This document shows, in pieces, positions 32,731 to 41,467 of a stretch of DNA of 64,000 nt (positions within the stretch are counted from its first letter, which is position 1; the number at the start of each line of letters is the position of its first letter). The notes beneath the pieces were generated by a model. The model made no database searches. It was given only the letters and a program-made list of their open reading frames with translations, and had not been told where the DNA came from. The position numbers and the translations under genes were made by a program. Source of the DNA: Bradyrhizobium monzae (GTDB taxonomy: Bacteria > Pseudomonadota > Alphaproteobacteria > Rhizobiales > Xanthobacteraceae); the NCBI RefSeq assembly GCF_021458635.1, contig NZ_JAIRDQ010000006.1, positions 373,105 to 437,104 on the forward strand, given 5' to 3'.

Positions 32731-35058
32731 CTAGAACTTCACCGTCGCCGATAGCGAGATGCGGCGCGCATCACCCATCGCGACGTTCAGATTGTTGACG
32801 GCGGAAGGATAGTAGACGGTGTCGAACAGGTTCTTGACGTTGAATTGATAGATCACCGGCGTGTTCTGGTACTTCGTCTCATAGGTCGCGAAAATATCGG
32901 CGACGACATAGGACGGCAGGAAGAAGCTATTCGTCGAATCGCCGGGACGATCGCCGACATAGCGCGCGCCGCCGCCGAGGCGGAGCTGGCCCGGCAATGC
33001 CGTGCCGAAGTCGTAGACCAGATAGAGCGACGCCGTGTTCAGCGCGACGTTCTGCAGCCTCCTGCCGAGCAACGTCAGATCCTCGGACGCCGTCACCCGC
33101 GCATCGGTATACCCGTAGCTTCCGATCAAGGCCCAGCTGTCGGTGAGCCTGCCGGTGACGTCCAATTCGACGCCCCGCGAGTGAGCACGGCCGACGGTGT
33201 GAATCTCCACGATTCCCGCACTGTTCGTCCGCGTCGTCTGCACGTTCTTCTTGTCGAGATCGTAGAGCGCCAGCGTACCGGAAATGCGCTTGTTCAAATC
33301 GAATTTCACGCCGGTCTCGTACGAGACGCCTTCTTCAGGCGCAACGTTAGAGCCGATCACGACGCCGATCGGCGCGATGGTCGAGTTCGGCTTCAGTGAC
33401 CCGGTGTAGCTCGCATAGAGCGAGATCTCGTCGGTCAGCTTGAAGATGGCGCCGCCGAGTGGGAGCACCTTGTCTTGTGACACGTTGGTATTGGTGACGA
33501 ACGGCTTTCCGCGGCCAGCGATCTGGTCGTAGTCCATGTAACGCACCCCACCGACCAGCGCGAACCGCTCGGTCAAATGCAGCGTGTCCTGGACGAACAT
33601 CGACCACTGGCCGAGCTTGTCGGTCTGGGCACTGTCGGAATTCGACACTGTCGTGCCCGGTCCGACCAGCCCATACACGGGATTGTACACATTGATGGCT
33701 GGCGTCGCCTGCCGGATCAGGTTGTCGCGGTAGATGGTGCGATACTGGCCGTCGCCGCCGAACACCACGTCGTTGCGCATGTTGCCGAGCCAGAAGCCGC
33801 CCGAAACATACGACGTTCCGTAGCTGACATTGCTGAGCGAGCCCTGAGTGCCGTCATTGCTGCGCGTCTCGACGCCGGTCGTGAAGTTGAGGGTGGAGAT
33901 ACGGAGCTGGTTGGCACTGAAGGTCTCGGTGTTGTAGCTGTAGCCGGCGTAGAGCTTCCAATCCTGGTTGAAGCGGTGCTCGATCGAGGCTTGCATCAGG
34001 TCGGACGTGCCCCAAGTATTGTTGAAGGGCTCGTCGAGCCGGCGCGTGGCAGGGACCGCCAGCGGCGCCTTGGTCACCGGGCTAAACGCCGTGCCGCGGT
34101 CGAACGGATAGATGAACTCGCGATGCTCGTAATTGAGCTGAACCGTGGTGTCCTGGCCGTACCAGGCCAGTGACGGCGCGACCAGCATTTCGCGGTGACG
34201 GCCGAAATTGCGCCAGTAATCTTCGCTGACACCGTAGCCTAAGAAGCGATAGGCCAGACCCTGGTCTCCGATCGGACCGGTGACGTCGAGCAGGCCATCG
34301 GCTCCTGTCTTCGAGGCATTGAATGCGGAGCCGAGCAGCGTGACCGAACCATGCTGATAGAGCTCGGGGCGTTTGCTGATCGTATTGACGATACCGCCGG
34401 GATCCATGATGCCGTAGAGCAGCGAAGCCGGCCCCTTCAGCACCTCGACGCTCTCGACCGCTGAATTGAAGCTGCGGCCCTGTACCAGCGGCATGCCGTT
34501 TCGCATGATCGAACCGTCGCGGTTATCGCCAAAGCCGCGGCGGATCACCGCGTCCTGGCTGCCGGCGAGCGTGTTCGTCTGGGTAACGCCGGAAACATTG
34601 ATGAGCGCATCGTCGATGTTGCGGGGGAGTTGATCCTTCAATACCTGCTCGGGCACGACGTTGACGGCCTGCGACGTATCGAGCGGCGACGCGCCGGAGC
34701 GCAGCGTGCTCGCGCTCGGCATCGCACGATAGCCGAGCTTTGCCGCTTGCCACGCAGCGGCTTCAGCCGCGGCGCGTTCCGACAATGTCTGTGTGGCGGG
34801 CGCGGCGACAGCGTGGTTGCGCTGACGCTGGACAGCCTGTGTCCGCCGTTGCGACTGCTCCGAAGCGCGCGCCGATTTCGGCCGCGGCATCGGCGCATCG
34901 ACAATCACCGGCGGCAGCGCCGTTTGCGCCTGCGCATTGGCGGTGTCGAAGGGAGATCCGGCGAGCAGCACGGCCGCTCCGATGAGAAGGCTGGCGCGGC
35001 TCTTGCCGGCGCGATTTCGATGACCGCTGGCACGACGGCCATCCACAGGAGCACGCAC
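32731..35058 (-). CDS. TonB-dependent siderophore receptor (FegA/FhuA-like)
   Basis: This 775-residue outer-membrane receptor has a signal segment (SLLIGAAVLLAGSPFDTANAQ), a TonB-box-like LPPVIVDAP, an unusual Ala/Gln/Arg-rich stretch of about 80 residues, then the plug (VNVVPEQVLKDQLPRNIDDALINVSGV, VEVLKGPASLLYGIMDPGGIVNTISKRP) and a 22-strand barrel ending in F (SLSATVKF). There is no STN signalling domain. It imports ferric siderophores with TonB energy. The GTG at 35058 is the furthest start; the exact start is unsure. First gene of the iron operon. Confidence 0.9.
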   Translation of the reverse strand: MRAPVDGRRASGHRNRAGKSRASLLIGAAVLLAGSPFDTANAQAQTALPPVIVDAPMPRPKSARASEQSQRRTQAVQRQRNHAVAAPATQTLSERAAAEAAAWQAAKLGYRAMPSASTLRSGASPLDTSQAVNVVPEQVLKDQLPRNIDDALINVSGVTQTNTLAGSQDAVIRRGFGDNRDGSIMRNGMPLVQGRSFNSAVESVEVLKGPASLLYGIMDPGGIVNTISKRPELYQHGSVTLLGSAFNASKTGADGLLDVTGPIGDQGLAYRFLGYGVSEDYWRNFGRHREMLVAPSLAWYGQDTTVQLNYEHREFIYPFDRGTAFSPVTKAPLAVPATRRLDEPFNNTWGTSDLMQASIEHRFNQDWKLYAGYSYNTETFSANQLRISTLNFTTGVETRSNDGTQGSLSNVSYGTSYVSGGFWLGNMRNDVVFGGDGQYRTIYRDNLIRQATPAINVYNPVYGLVGPGTTVSNSDSAQTDKLGQWSMFVQDTLHLTERFALVGGVRYMDYDQIAGRGKPFVTNTNVSQDKVLPLGGAIFKLTDEISLYASYTGSLKPNSTIAPIGVVIGSNVAPEEGVSYETGVKFDLNKRISGTLALYDLDKKNVQTTRTNSAGIVEIHTVGRAHSRGVELDVTGRLTDSWALIGSYGYTDARVTASEDLTLLGRRLQNVALNTASLYLVYDFGTALPGQLRLGGGARYVGDRPGDSTNSFFLPSYVVADIFATYETKYQNTPVIYQFNVKNLFDTVYYPSAVNNLNVAMGDARRISLSATVKF

Positions 35059-35143
35059 TTTCGATTCACTTCCAAGTCACAGCATTGAAGTTGGCGCATC
35101 TATCAGCCGCGGCGAATGAAGAGAACATGGCGGCGACTTGAAT

Positions 35144-35172
35144 AGCTCTAGTGTTGAATTGTTCTAAGAGCT
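35144..35172. promoter_or_regulatory. imperfect inverted repeat upstream of the siderophore receptor
   Basis: agctct ... agagct arms flank tgaattgttcta, giving TTAGAACAATTC on the receptor's coding strand. This is similar in style to the ICE/Irr motif of rhizobial iron genes (TTTAGAA-TTCTAAA). Iron control of this operon is expected, but the match is partial. The rest of the 35059-35383 gap holds only the MarR-type repeat at 35359-35374. Confidence 0.35.
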
Positions 35173-35358
35173 GGAACGATCGCGCCATCATGCGGCGTCC
35201 GTGCCGTGACGCCTACGTAAGCGGAACGCGCTCGAGATGAACGCAGCTGCTCATGGTCGATGATGCTGACGAGGCGTCATCGACGCGACGCCATGTCGCC
35301 GGATGCTCTGCGGCCGAAATTTCCGCTCACGTCGTTTTGTTCAGATCGCCTACACAGT

Positions 35359-35374
35359 TAATCTTTACAGATTA
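35359..35374. promoter_or_regulatory. putative MarR operator
   Basis: taatct-ttac-agatta is a perfect 6-bp-arm inverted repeat 10 bases before the MarR start, a usual place for autorepression. Confidence 0.45.
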
Positions 35375-35383
35375 CCTTCAGAT

Positions 35384-35854
35384 ATGGCATCCACATGCGC
35401 CATGATCAATTCGTCGGACCAACGCCCGTCCGCGCGCGCCGGTGCGCTCGCAGAAGACCTCCGTTCGCTGGTCGGAAGGCTCAGGCGCCGGTTGCGCGAG
35501 CAGGCAGGTCCGGAGGATTTGACGCCGTCGCAGGTGTCGATCCTGCTCCGCCTGGAAAAAGATGGCCCCGCCACGGTGTCGAGCCTGGCGCGATCGGAAA
35601 AGATGCGGCCACAATCGATGAGCACCGCGGTCGCCGCGCTTCTGGCCGCAGGCCTGATCCGTGGCGCGCCCGACCCGGAGGACGGCCGTCAGACCATTCT
35701 GTCGCTGACGAAAGCGTGCCGCGACTGGATCCGGGTCGGTCGCGCTGCCCGGCAGGACTGGCTCTCGCGCACCATTTCGGCACGGCTTTCACCGCGGGAG
35801 CAGGACGAACTGACCGCCGCCGTCTCCTTGCTCAAACGGCTCGTCGACGATTGA
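35384..35854 (+). CDS. MarR-family transcriptional regulator
   Basis: This roughly 156-residue winged-helix protein has a LTPSQVSILLRLEKDGPATVSSLARSEKMRPQSMSTAVAALLAAGLI DNA-binding region and the wing DPEDGRQTILSLTKACRD. The starts MASTC (35384) and MINSS (35402) are both possible; the frame is open from 35303, but that part reads as non-coding and crosses the inverted repeat. It leads a four-gene rightward group (hydrolase, membrane protein, MFS exporter) and probably represses it. Confidence 0.88.
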   Translation: MASTCAMINSSDQRPSARAGALAEDLRSLVGRLRRRLREQAGPEDLTPSQVSILLRLEKDGPATVSSLARSEKMRPQSMSTAVAALLAAGLIRGAPDPEDGRQTILSLTKACRDWIRVGRAARQDWLSRTISARLSPREQDELTAAVSLLKRLVDD

Positions 35855-35882
35855 AGCGGCCCCGCCGCGCTGCCGGAAGGAC

Positions 35883-36458
35883 ATGATCATGGCTCTCACG
35901 ATGCTCGACCCGATCAGCGCGCTCATCATCGTCGACCTGCAACGCGGCATCGTCGAGCTCCCTTCCGTTCACTCGATGGGCGACGTCGTTGCGCGCTCAA
36001 GTGCGCTTGCCGGGGCGTTTCGGCGGCATCGCTTGCCGGTCGTGCTGGTCAATGTCGCCGGCGGCGCACCGGGCCGCACCGAGCGGCCGCGCCCTGGCGG
36101 TCCGTTCCCCGATGGATGGATCGATCTCATTCCCGAGCTGGATCGACAGCCAGACGATATCACCGTGACCAAGCGGACATGGGGCGCATTTGCCAGCACC
36201 AATCTCGAGAGCCAGTTGCGACAGCGCGGCGTCACGCAGGTCGTCATCGCCGGCGTCGCCACCGGCACCGGCGTCGAGTCCACCGCGCGCCAGGCTTACG
36301 AGGCGGGCTTCAACGTCACCCTTGCCACCGACGCCATGACCGATCCGCGTTCCGAAGCTCACGACTACAGCATCGCGCACGTCTTTCCGCGGCTCGGCGA
36401 GAGCGGCTCGACGCGGGCGATCATCGATCTATTGGCAACACGGAGCGCGCAGGCATGA
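35883..36458 (+). CDS. isochorismatase-family hydrolase
   Basis: This 191-residue alpha/beta hydrolase of the isochorismatase/cysteine-hydrolase fold has Asp in ALIIVDLQRGIVE near residue 18 and Lys in ITVTKRTWGAF. The nucleophile loop reads GVATGTGVESTARQAYE, so the usual Cys is Gly. Enzymes without that Cys, including true isochorismatases, hydrolyse vinyl ethers rather than amides. It starts 28 bases after the MarR gene and overlaps the next gene by four bases. The substrate is unknown. Confidence 0.85.
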   Translation: MIMALTMLDPISALIIVDLQRGIVELPSVHSMGDVVARSSALAGAFRRHRLPVVLVNVAGGAPGRTERPRPGGPFPDGWIDLIPELDRQPDDITVTKRTWGAFASTNLESQLRQRGVTQVVIAGVATGTGVESTARQAYEAGFNVTLATDAMTDPRSEAHDYSIAHVFPRLGESGSTRAIIDLLATRSAQA

Positions 36459-36784
36459 ACTGGCTTCATCTCGTATCCTATTTTGGGGGCGGCGCATTTC
36501 TTGCGAACGCCATTCCACATCTCGTCAGCGGCCAGCGCGGGGAGCCGTTCCAGACCCCGTTCGCAAAACCGCCGGGAGAAGGTTTGTCCTCGTCGACGGT
36601 CAATGTGCTCTGGGGCTCCTTCAACGTGATCGTTGGATATCTCCTCATTTGTCGCGTCGGAGAGTTCGCCTTGCTCGACACGGGCGATATCGTCGCGCTC
36701 GGGCTCGGCGCGCTGCTCCTGAGCCTCTTTCTCGCGCGCCGGTTTGGCCGGTTCCACGGCGGCAACACGCCGACGGGTTCGTGA
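36455..36784 (+). CDS. small integral membrane protein
   Basis: This 109-residue protein has an N-terminal hydrophobic segment (NWLHLVSYFGGGAFLANAIPHLVSG) and two further TM helices (VNVLWGSFNVIVGYLLICRVG; IVALGLGALLLSLFLARRFG). The start overlaps the hydrolase stop (ATGA) and the end overlaps the MFS start (GTGA), so it is translationally coupled on both sides. I do not recognise a characterised function; the coupling suggests a role with the exporter. Confidence 0.82.
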   Translation: MNWLHLVSYFGGGAFLANAIPHLVSGQRGEPFQTPFAKPPGEGLSSSTVNVLWGSFNVIVGYLLICRVGEFALLDTGDIVALGLGALLLSLFLARRFGRFHGGNTPTGS

Positions 36785-38010
36785 GCGTTCCGGTGGCGGG
36801 CACGTTTCGCTCACTGCGGAACTACAATTACCGGGTCTGGGCAGCGGGCGCGCTGGTGTCCAACACCGGGACATGGATGCAGCGCGCCGCGCAGGACTGG
36901 CTCGTTCTCACCGAGCTCACACGACACAACGCGTCGGCGGTCGGCGTGGTGATGGCGCTCCAGTTCGGGCCGCAGCTTTTGCTGATGCCGTGGACGGGCT
37001 TTGCCGCCGATCATTTCAACCAGCGACGGCTTCTGGTCGCGACCCAGGCGACGATGGGCGTGCTGGCGCTCGTGCTCGGCCTTCTCACGGTCACCGGGAA
37101 GGTAGCGCTCTGGCATGTTTACGTGCTTGCCTTCCTGTTCGGCTGCGCCGGGGCCTTCGACGCGCCGGTGCGCCAGACATTCGTGGCCGAGCTTGTCGGC
37201 GACGGCGAGCTCTCCAACGCGATCGCGCTGAACTCGACGTCCTTCAACGCCGCACGGATGATCGGGCCCGCGGTCGCAGGGATCGTCATCGCTTCGATCG
37301 GCACCGGATGGGCGTTCTTGCTCAACGCCGCATCCTTCATGGCGGTGCTCGGCTCGCTCGCCTTGCTGCGCACCTCGGAGCTTCGCCCCAATGCACGGGC
37401 ACACCACACCAAGGGCGGCATGACGGAAGGCTTTCGCTACGTATGGTCGCGTGGGGATCTGAGAGCGATCATGATCATGCTGTTCCTGATCGGCACGTTC
37501 GGGCTGAATTTCCCGATCTTCATCTCGACCATGGCAGTCAGCGTCTTCCACACCGATGCGCGCGGCTTTGGCCTTTTGTCCTCGACGATGGCGGTCGGCA
37601 CGATCTCGGGCGCGTTGCTGGCCGCAGGGCGCGCGCAGCCGCGGTTTATTTCGCTGCTGCTGGGGGCCGCGGCTTTCGGCGCGGGATGCACTTTGGCAGC
37701 GCTTGCACCCAGCTACTGGCTGTTCGCCGGCAGCCTTGTCCTGATCGGCGTCGCGGCGCTAACGGTCACGAATACCTCGAACGCCATGATGCAGCTCTCC
37801 ACCGAACCGCGGATGAGGGGGCGCGTGATGGCGCTGCGCCTCGGCGTCGCGCTGGGCGGCACACCGATCGGCGCGCCGATCGTCGGATGGGTGGCGGACA
37901 ATCTCGGTCCGCGCTGGGCGCTCGGCGTGGGTGCAGCGGCTGGTTTTGCGGCCGCACTCGTCGCGGTCCGCGCCATGTCGGCGCGCACCGCGGAGGTTCG
38001 GAGCGAATAG
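36781..38010 (+). CDS. MFS exporter (EntS/MFS_3-like)
   Basis: This roughly 409-residue, 12-TM protein has the MFS_3 signature FRSLRNYNYRVWAAGALVSNTGTWMQRAAQDWLVLTELT, motif A GFAADHFNQRRLL, and the second-half repeat LSTEPRMRGRVMALRLGVALGGTPIGAPIVGWVAD. The family includes the enterobactin exporter and drug exporters. The GTG start at 36781 overlaps the previous stop. With a hydrolase and MarR regulator it looks like an inducible resistance or export unit. Confidence 0.9.
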   Translation: MSVPVAGTFRSLRNYNYRVWAAGALVSNTGTWMQRAAQDWLVLTELTRHNASAVGVVMALQFGPQLLLMPWTGFAADHFNQRRLLVATQATMGVLALVLGLLTVTGKVALWHVYVLAFLFGCAGAFDAPVRQTFVAELVGDGELSNAIALNSTSFNAARMIGPAVAGIVIASIGTGWAFLLNAASFMAVLGSLALLRTSELRPNARAHHTKGGMTEGFRYVWSRGDLRAIMIMLFLIGTFGLNFPIFISTMAVSVFHTDARGFGLLSSTMAVGTISGALLAAGRAQPRFISLLLGAAAFGAGCTLAALAPSYWLFAGSLVLIGVAALTVTNTSNAMMQLSTEPRMRGRVMALRLGVALGGTPIGAPIVGWVADNLGPRWALGVGAAAGFAAALVAVRAMSARTAEVRSE

Positions 38011-38015
38011 AACGC

Positions 38016-38900
38016 TCAGGCGATGGCGGGACTGGTGAGCTCGTCCAGCTTCGCCTTGAGCGCGGTGCCACCTGTCAACGCACGCAGCGGGGGACGCACG
38101 CGCAACCAGCCGGCGTCGCCGGTCTGCGCGGCGAGAATGGCCTTCAGCGTCGTCAGGAAGGACGGCGACTTCACCACGATATCGACCGCGGCCTGCATGC
38201 GGGCTTCGACATCCTTGCCGTCGATCATCGCCTTCACCAGCTCAGGCGCGATGTTGGCCATGCCGCAGATGGTGCCGGCGCCGCCGCCGGCGATCGCGCG
38301 CGCAATGTCGGTTTCGTTGCCGACGGTGATGGCGAGTTCCGGCGCAGCAGCGCGGAATGCCTGGAACTGTTTGAAATCGCCGCTGGAGTCCTTCAGGCCC
38401 GCAACCACCTTGCCGTACCGCTTGCGCAAATTCGCCGCGGCCGTCGTCGGGATCGCGACGCCCGAGACTTGCGGAATATGATAGAGATAGGCACGCAGAC
38501 GATCGTCGGCGACGCCGTCGAAGATCGCCGCGAACGCATCCTCGATGCCTTCAGGGGTGACGCTGCGGTCGAAGTAAGGCGGCAGATACAGCACGTGGCG
38601 CAGACCAAGGCCGAGCACGGCGCGCGTCAGCGCGATGCCGTCACTGATGGCGGGGAAGCCGCCGCCGATGCCGATGCGTTCCGCCGGCACACCGGCCTTG
38701 AGCACGGCGTCGATGGTCGCGACGCGCTCCGTGACATTGAACGAGGTCCCCTCGCCAGTGGTGCCGAACAGCACAACACCGTCGACGCCCTTGCCGAAGA
38801 GTTTTTTGGCATGAACGGCAAGCTTGGCGGAGTCCACGCTGCCGTCCGTCGCCAGCGGCGTTGCCGACGCCACCCAGAACCCGCGAATTGCCTCCGTCAT
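38016..38900 (-). CDS. DHDPS/NAL-family aldolase
   Basis: This roughly 294-residue class I aldolase (start at MTEAIRGF, 38900) has VLFGTTGEGTSFNVTER at the substrate-carboxylate loop, tyrosine in AYLYHIPQVSG, and the Schiff-base lysine in VAGLKDSSGDF. All hallmark residues are present, unlike the family member at 15336-16274. It is divergent from an FAD-linked 2-hydroxyacid dehydrogenase and GntR regulator, with an inverted repeat between. A role in cleaving a keto-acid from sugar-acid catabolism is more likely than lysine synthesis. Confidence 0.85.
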   Translation of the reverse strand: MTEAIRGFWVASATPLATDGSVDSAKLAVHAKKLFGKGVDGVVLFGTTGEGTSFNVTERVATIDAVLKAGVPAERIGIGGGFPAISDGIALTRAVLGLGLRHVLYLPPYFDRSVTPEGIEDAFAAIFDGVADDRLRAYLYHIPQVSGVAIPTTAAANLRKRYGKVVAGLKDSSGDFKQFQAFRAAAPELAITVGNETDIARAIAGGGAGTICGMANIAPELVKAMIDGKDVEARMQAAVDIVVKSPSFLTTLKAILAAQTGDAGWLRVRPPLRALTGGTALKAKLDELTSPAIA

Positions 38901-38991
38901 AGCACCACCCATTGTTGCGCCTCCCGAATAAGTCCCTGATCTCCAATGATCTTAGCGGGCTTAGGGAGCCTTGTTTTTGCTTTACTTTTTG

Positions 38992-39012
38992 TCTTGTACC
39001 TTACATACAAGA
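38992..39012. promoter_or_regulatory. putative GntR/FadR-type operator in divergent gap
   Basis: tcttgta and tacaaga are perfect 7-bp arms with a 7-bp spacer, about 90 bp from the aldolase start and 67 bp from the dehydrogenase start. The TTGTA...TACAA form is common for FCD-type GntR regulators, one of which is encoded downstream at 40500. Confidence 0.6.
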
Positions 39013-39078
39013 TAGACGCAAATTCTTTCCGCCGTCACGGAGCGCATGAGGCGCAGCCAAAATTGGAGGAGGTCTCGC

Positions 39079-40491
39079 ATGAACATGGTGACCCCCGTCG
39101 GACATCCCGAGCCATTACTCGCCGCCTTGCGTGACAAGCTCGGCGCCGCAGCCGTGCTGACCGGCAGCGACGTGCCCGCGCGCAATTGCAACGACTGGAG
39201 CGCAAGCCTGCCGCAGACGCCGCTCGCGGTGATCCGGCCGCTCGATGCGCAGGGCGTTGCCGATGCGATCATGACTTGCCGGCAGGCGCGCCTGCCCTTC
39301 GTGCCGCAGGGCGGCTTGACCGGGCTTTGCCGCGGCGCTGCGCCCGAAGCGGGCTGGGTCGCGATCTCGCTGGAGCGCATGACCGGCATCGAGGAGATCG
39401 ATCGCGCCGCGATGACGATGACGGTGAAATCGGGCACGCCGCTGGAGACGATCCAGAAGGCCGCCGACGAGGCCGGCTTCTTCTTTCCGCTCGATCTCGG
39501 CTCGCGCGGCTCCTGCGCGATCGGCGGCAATCTCTCGACCAACGCCGGCGGCAACCGCGTGATCCGCTACGGCATGACGCGCGAGCTGGTGCTCGGTCTC
39601 GAAGTCGTGCTGCCGGACGGCACCATCATCACCAGCCTCAACAAGCTGATGAAGAACAATGCCGGTTATGACCTGAAGCATCTCTTCATCGGCTCGGAAG
39701 GCACGCTTGGGATCATCACCCGCGTGGTGCTGCGACTGTTTCCGAAACCCCGCTCGACGATGGCCGCCCTCTGCGCATTGAAGGACTATGCGGCAGTGAT
39801 CGCGCTGCTCGATGCCGCACGCAGCGGGCTCGGGCCGCTGCTGTCGGCGTTCGAGGTGATGTGGCTGGACTATTGGGACGTGATCACGACGCGTGCCGGC
39901 GTTAAGCCGCCGGTCGCCGCCGGCCAGGGTCTCTATGTGCTGGTCGAGGCGCAGGGCACCGACGAGAGCGTCGATGCGCCGCGTTTCCAGGCCTGGCTCG
40001 AAGAGCTGATGGAGCGCGGGCTGCTGGCGGATGCCGCCGTGGCGCAATCGCTGGCGCAGACGCAGGCGTTCTGGCGTGTGCGCGACATCTGCGCCGAATT
40101 CGGCCAGGTGCTGGGTCCGCACATCTCCTACGACATCGGACTTGCAGTGGCGCGGATGGACGAGTTCGCCACGCGCTGCAAGGCTGCGCTCGCCTCCGGC
40201 ATCAAGGGCTGCGAGAGCGTCTATTACGGCCATATCGGCGACGGCAATCTGCACCTGGTCTCCTGGGTCACGGGCCTTCCCGTCGAGCAGCAGCCCAAAG
40301 AAGAGATGGACACGATCATCTATGGTCTCGTGCGCGACATGGGCGGCAGCGTCTCCGCAGAGCACGGGATCGGCACGCTGAAGAAGAAATGGCTCGGACA
40401 CGCCCGCAGCGAGCCCGAGATCGCCTTGATGCGGACGTTGAAAGCCGCGCTCGATCCCGATCATCTGCTCAACCCCGGCAAGGTGATTTGA
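39079..40491 (+). CDS. FAD-binding 2-hydroxyacid dehydrogenase (GlcD/D2HGDH-like)
   Basis: This roughly 470-residue VAO-family flavoenzyme starts MNMVTPVGHPEP at 39079, behind GGAGGAGG. It has an FAD domain with LPFVPQGGLTGLCRG and IGGNLSTNAGGNRVIRYG, VLLPDG-type strands, and a C-terminal FAD-oxidase domain with the metal-site histidines in YYGHIGDGNLHLVSW and SAEHGIGTLKKKW. It oxidises a D-2-hydroxyacid to the 2-keto acid. It probably works with the divergent aldolase under the GntR gene 8 bases downstream. Confidence 0.9.
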   Translation: MNMVTPVGHPEPLLAALRDKLGAAAVLTGSDVPARNCNDWSASLPQTPLAVIRPLDAQGVADAIMTCRQARLPFVPQGGLTGLCRGAAPEAGWVAISLERMTGIEEIDRAAMTMTVKSGTPLETIQKAADEAGFFFPLDLGSRGSCAIGGNLSTNAGGNRVIRYGMTRELVLGLEVVLPDGTIITSLNKLMKNNAGYDLKHLFIGSEGTLGIITRVVLRLFPKPRSTMAALCALKDYAAVIALLDAARSGLGPLLSAFEVMWLDYWDVITTRAGVKPPVAAGQGLYVLVEAQGTDESVDAPRFQAWLEELMERGLLADAAVAQSLAQTQAFWRVRDICAEFGQVLGPHISYDIGLAVARMDEFATRCKAALASGIKGCESVYYGHIGDGNLHLVSWVTGLPVEQQPKEEMDTIIYGLVRDMGGSVSAEHGIGTLKKKWLGHARSEPEIALMRTLKAALDPDHLLNPGKVI

Positions 40492-40499
40492 GAACATCG

Positions 40500-41165
40500 A
40501 TGCGCTCGCTGAAGCTCGATGCGCCGAAATCGCTGTCGCAGCGGGTGATGCTGCGGCTGCGGCAGGCGATCATCGAAGGCGAGTTTGCGCTTGGTGCCGC
40601 CATCTCCGAGGAGATGGTGGCGAATTCCTTCGGGGTCAGCCGCACGCCGGTGCGCGAGGCGATGGGCCAGTTGCAGGCGCAGGGGCTCGTCGTGATCCGC
40701 CCCCAAGTCGGCAGTTTTGTGTTCACGCCGAGCGCCGAGGACATTACCGCGCTCTGCACGTTCCGCATCGCGCTCGAACCCAAGGCCGCCGAGCTTGCGT
40801 TTCGCCACGACCGCGATGGCGCGATCGCGACCATGAACGATGCGATCGCGGCGATGGAGCCGGCGGTCGAGGCCAAGGACAACATCGCCTATGGCCGCGC
40901 CGACGCCACCTTTCACGAGGGCCTGTTCGCGCATTGCGGCAATCGCTACCTCGCCGAGTCCTACCAGCTCGTCTCGGGCCGCGTCGCCGCCCTCCGCACC
41001 AATCTGACCTCGCCGATCGACGTGCGCACCCGCTCCTCCTTCGACGAGCATCGCAAGCTGCTCGATCTGTTCGCGCGCGGAGAGTTCGCGGCCTTCGAAG
41101 CGGCGATGACGACGCACATCACCAATTCCGGCGTAGTCTACGCAAAAGCGCTGAAGGTGAACTGA
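40500..41165 (+). CDS. GntR-family (FCD) transcriptional regulator
   Basis: This roughly 221-residue protein has a GntR winged helix at residues about 10-70 (QRVMLRLRQAIIEGEFALG...FGVSRTPVREAMGQLQAQGLV) and an all-helical FCD effector domain with the metal-binding pattern D/H in ADATFHEGLFAHCGN and a terminal MTTHI helix. It starts at the ATG at 40500, 8 bases after the dehydrogenase stop; the frame is open upstream inside that gene. It likely binds the inverted repeat at 38992-39012. Confidence 0.9.
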   Translation: MRSLKLDAPKSLSQRVMLRLRQAIIEGEFALGAAISEEMVANSFGVSRTPVREAMGQLQAQGLVVIRPQVGSFVFTPSAEDITALCTFRIALEPKAAELAFRHDRDGAIATMNDAIAAMEPAVEAKDNIAYGRADATFHEGLFAHCGNRYLAESYQLVSGRVAALRTNLTSPIDVRTRSSFDEHRKLLDLFARGEFAAFEAAMTTHITNSGVVYAKALKVN

Positions 41166-41171
41166 GGGGGC

Positions 41172-41336
41172 CTACCGCGCGTCTCTCGATTCCGGTCTGT
41201 CCAGAAAATCCAGCGCGGTGTTGATCTGTTCGAGCTGATGCTCAATTTTGTCGCGGTCCTCGACCGACTGCGCCTTCTCGAGCTGTTCCACAAGCGTCTG
41301 CTTCCGCGACAGCAAATTCTCTATGACTGTATTCAC
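41172..41336 (-). CDS. 54-residue coiled-coil small protein
   Basis: A GTG at 41336 behind GGGGG opens VNTVIENLLSRKQTLVEQLEKAQSVEDRDKIEHQLEQINTALDFLDRPESRDAR. It is almost entirely one or two amphipathic helices with heptad-like Leu/Ile spacing. It converges on the GntR gene with a 6-base gap. I recall similar short proteins in Bradyrhizobium but no function. The longer open frame to 41471 lacks a ribosome site and changes composition. Confidence 0.6.
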   Translation of the reverse strand: MNTVIENLLSRKQTLVEQLEKAQSVEDRDKIEHQLEQINTALDFLDRPESRDAR

Positions 41337-41467
41337 AGTTCCCCCATCGCCCGAGGCGAATATCGAGGCAACCCAGATCCCGGGCACCGGCACGCGCAAG
41401 CCGGGCTCAGCACGAGCCCTCAGGTCAGAATGTTCGCAAGCGCAGATAGTTCCTCCGAATGAACCAA

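Noticed and set aside
36744..38939. 731-residue plus-strand frame overlapping the MFS gene
   Set aside because: Arg/Gly/Ala-rich shadow frame of the MFS exporter continuing over the antisense of the aldolase, with no domains.
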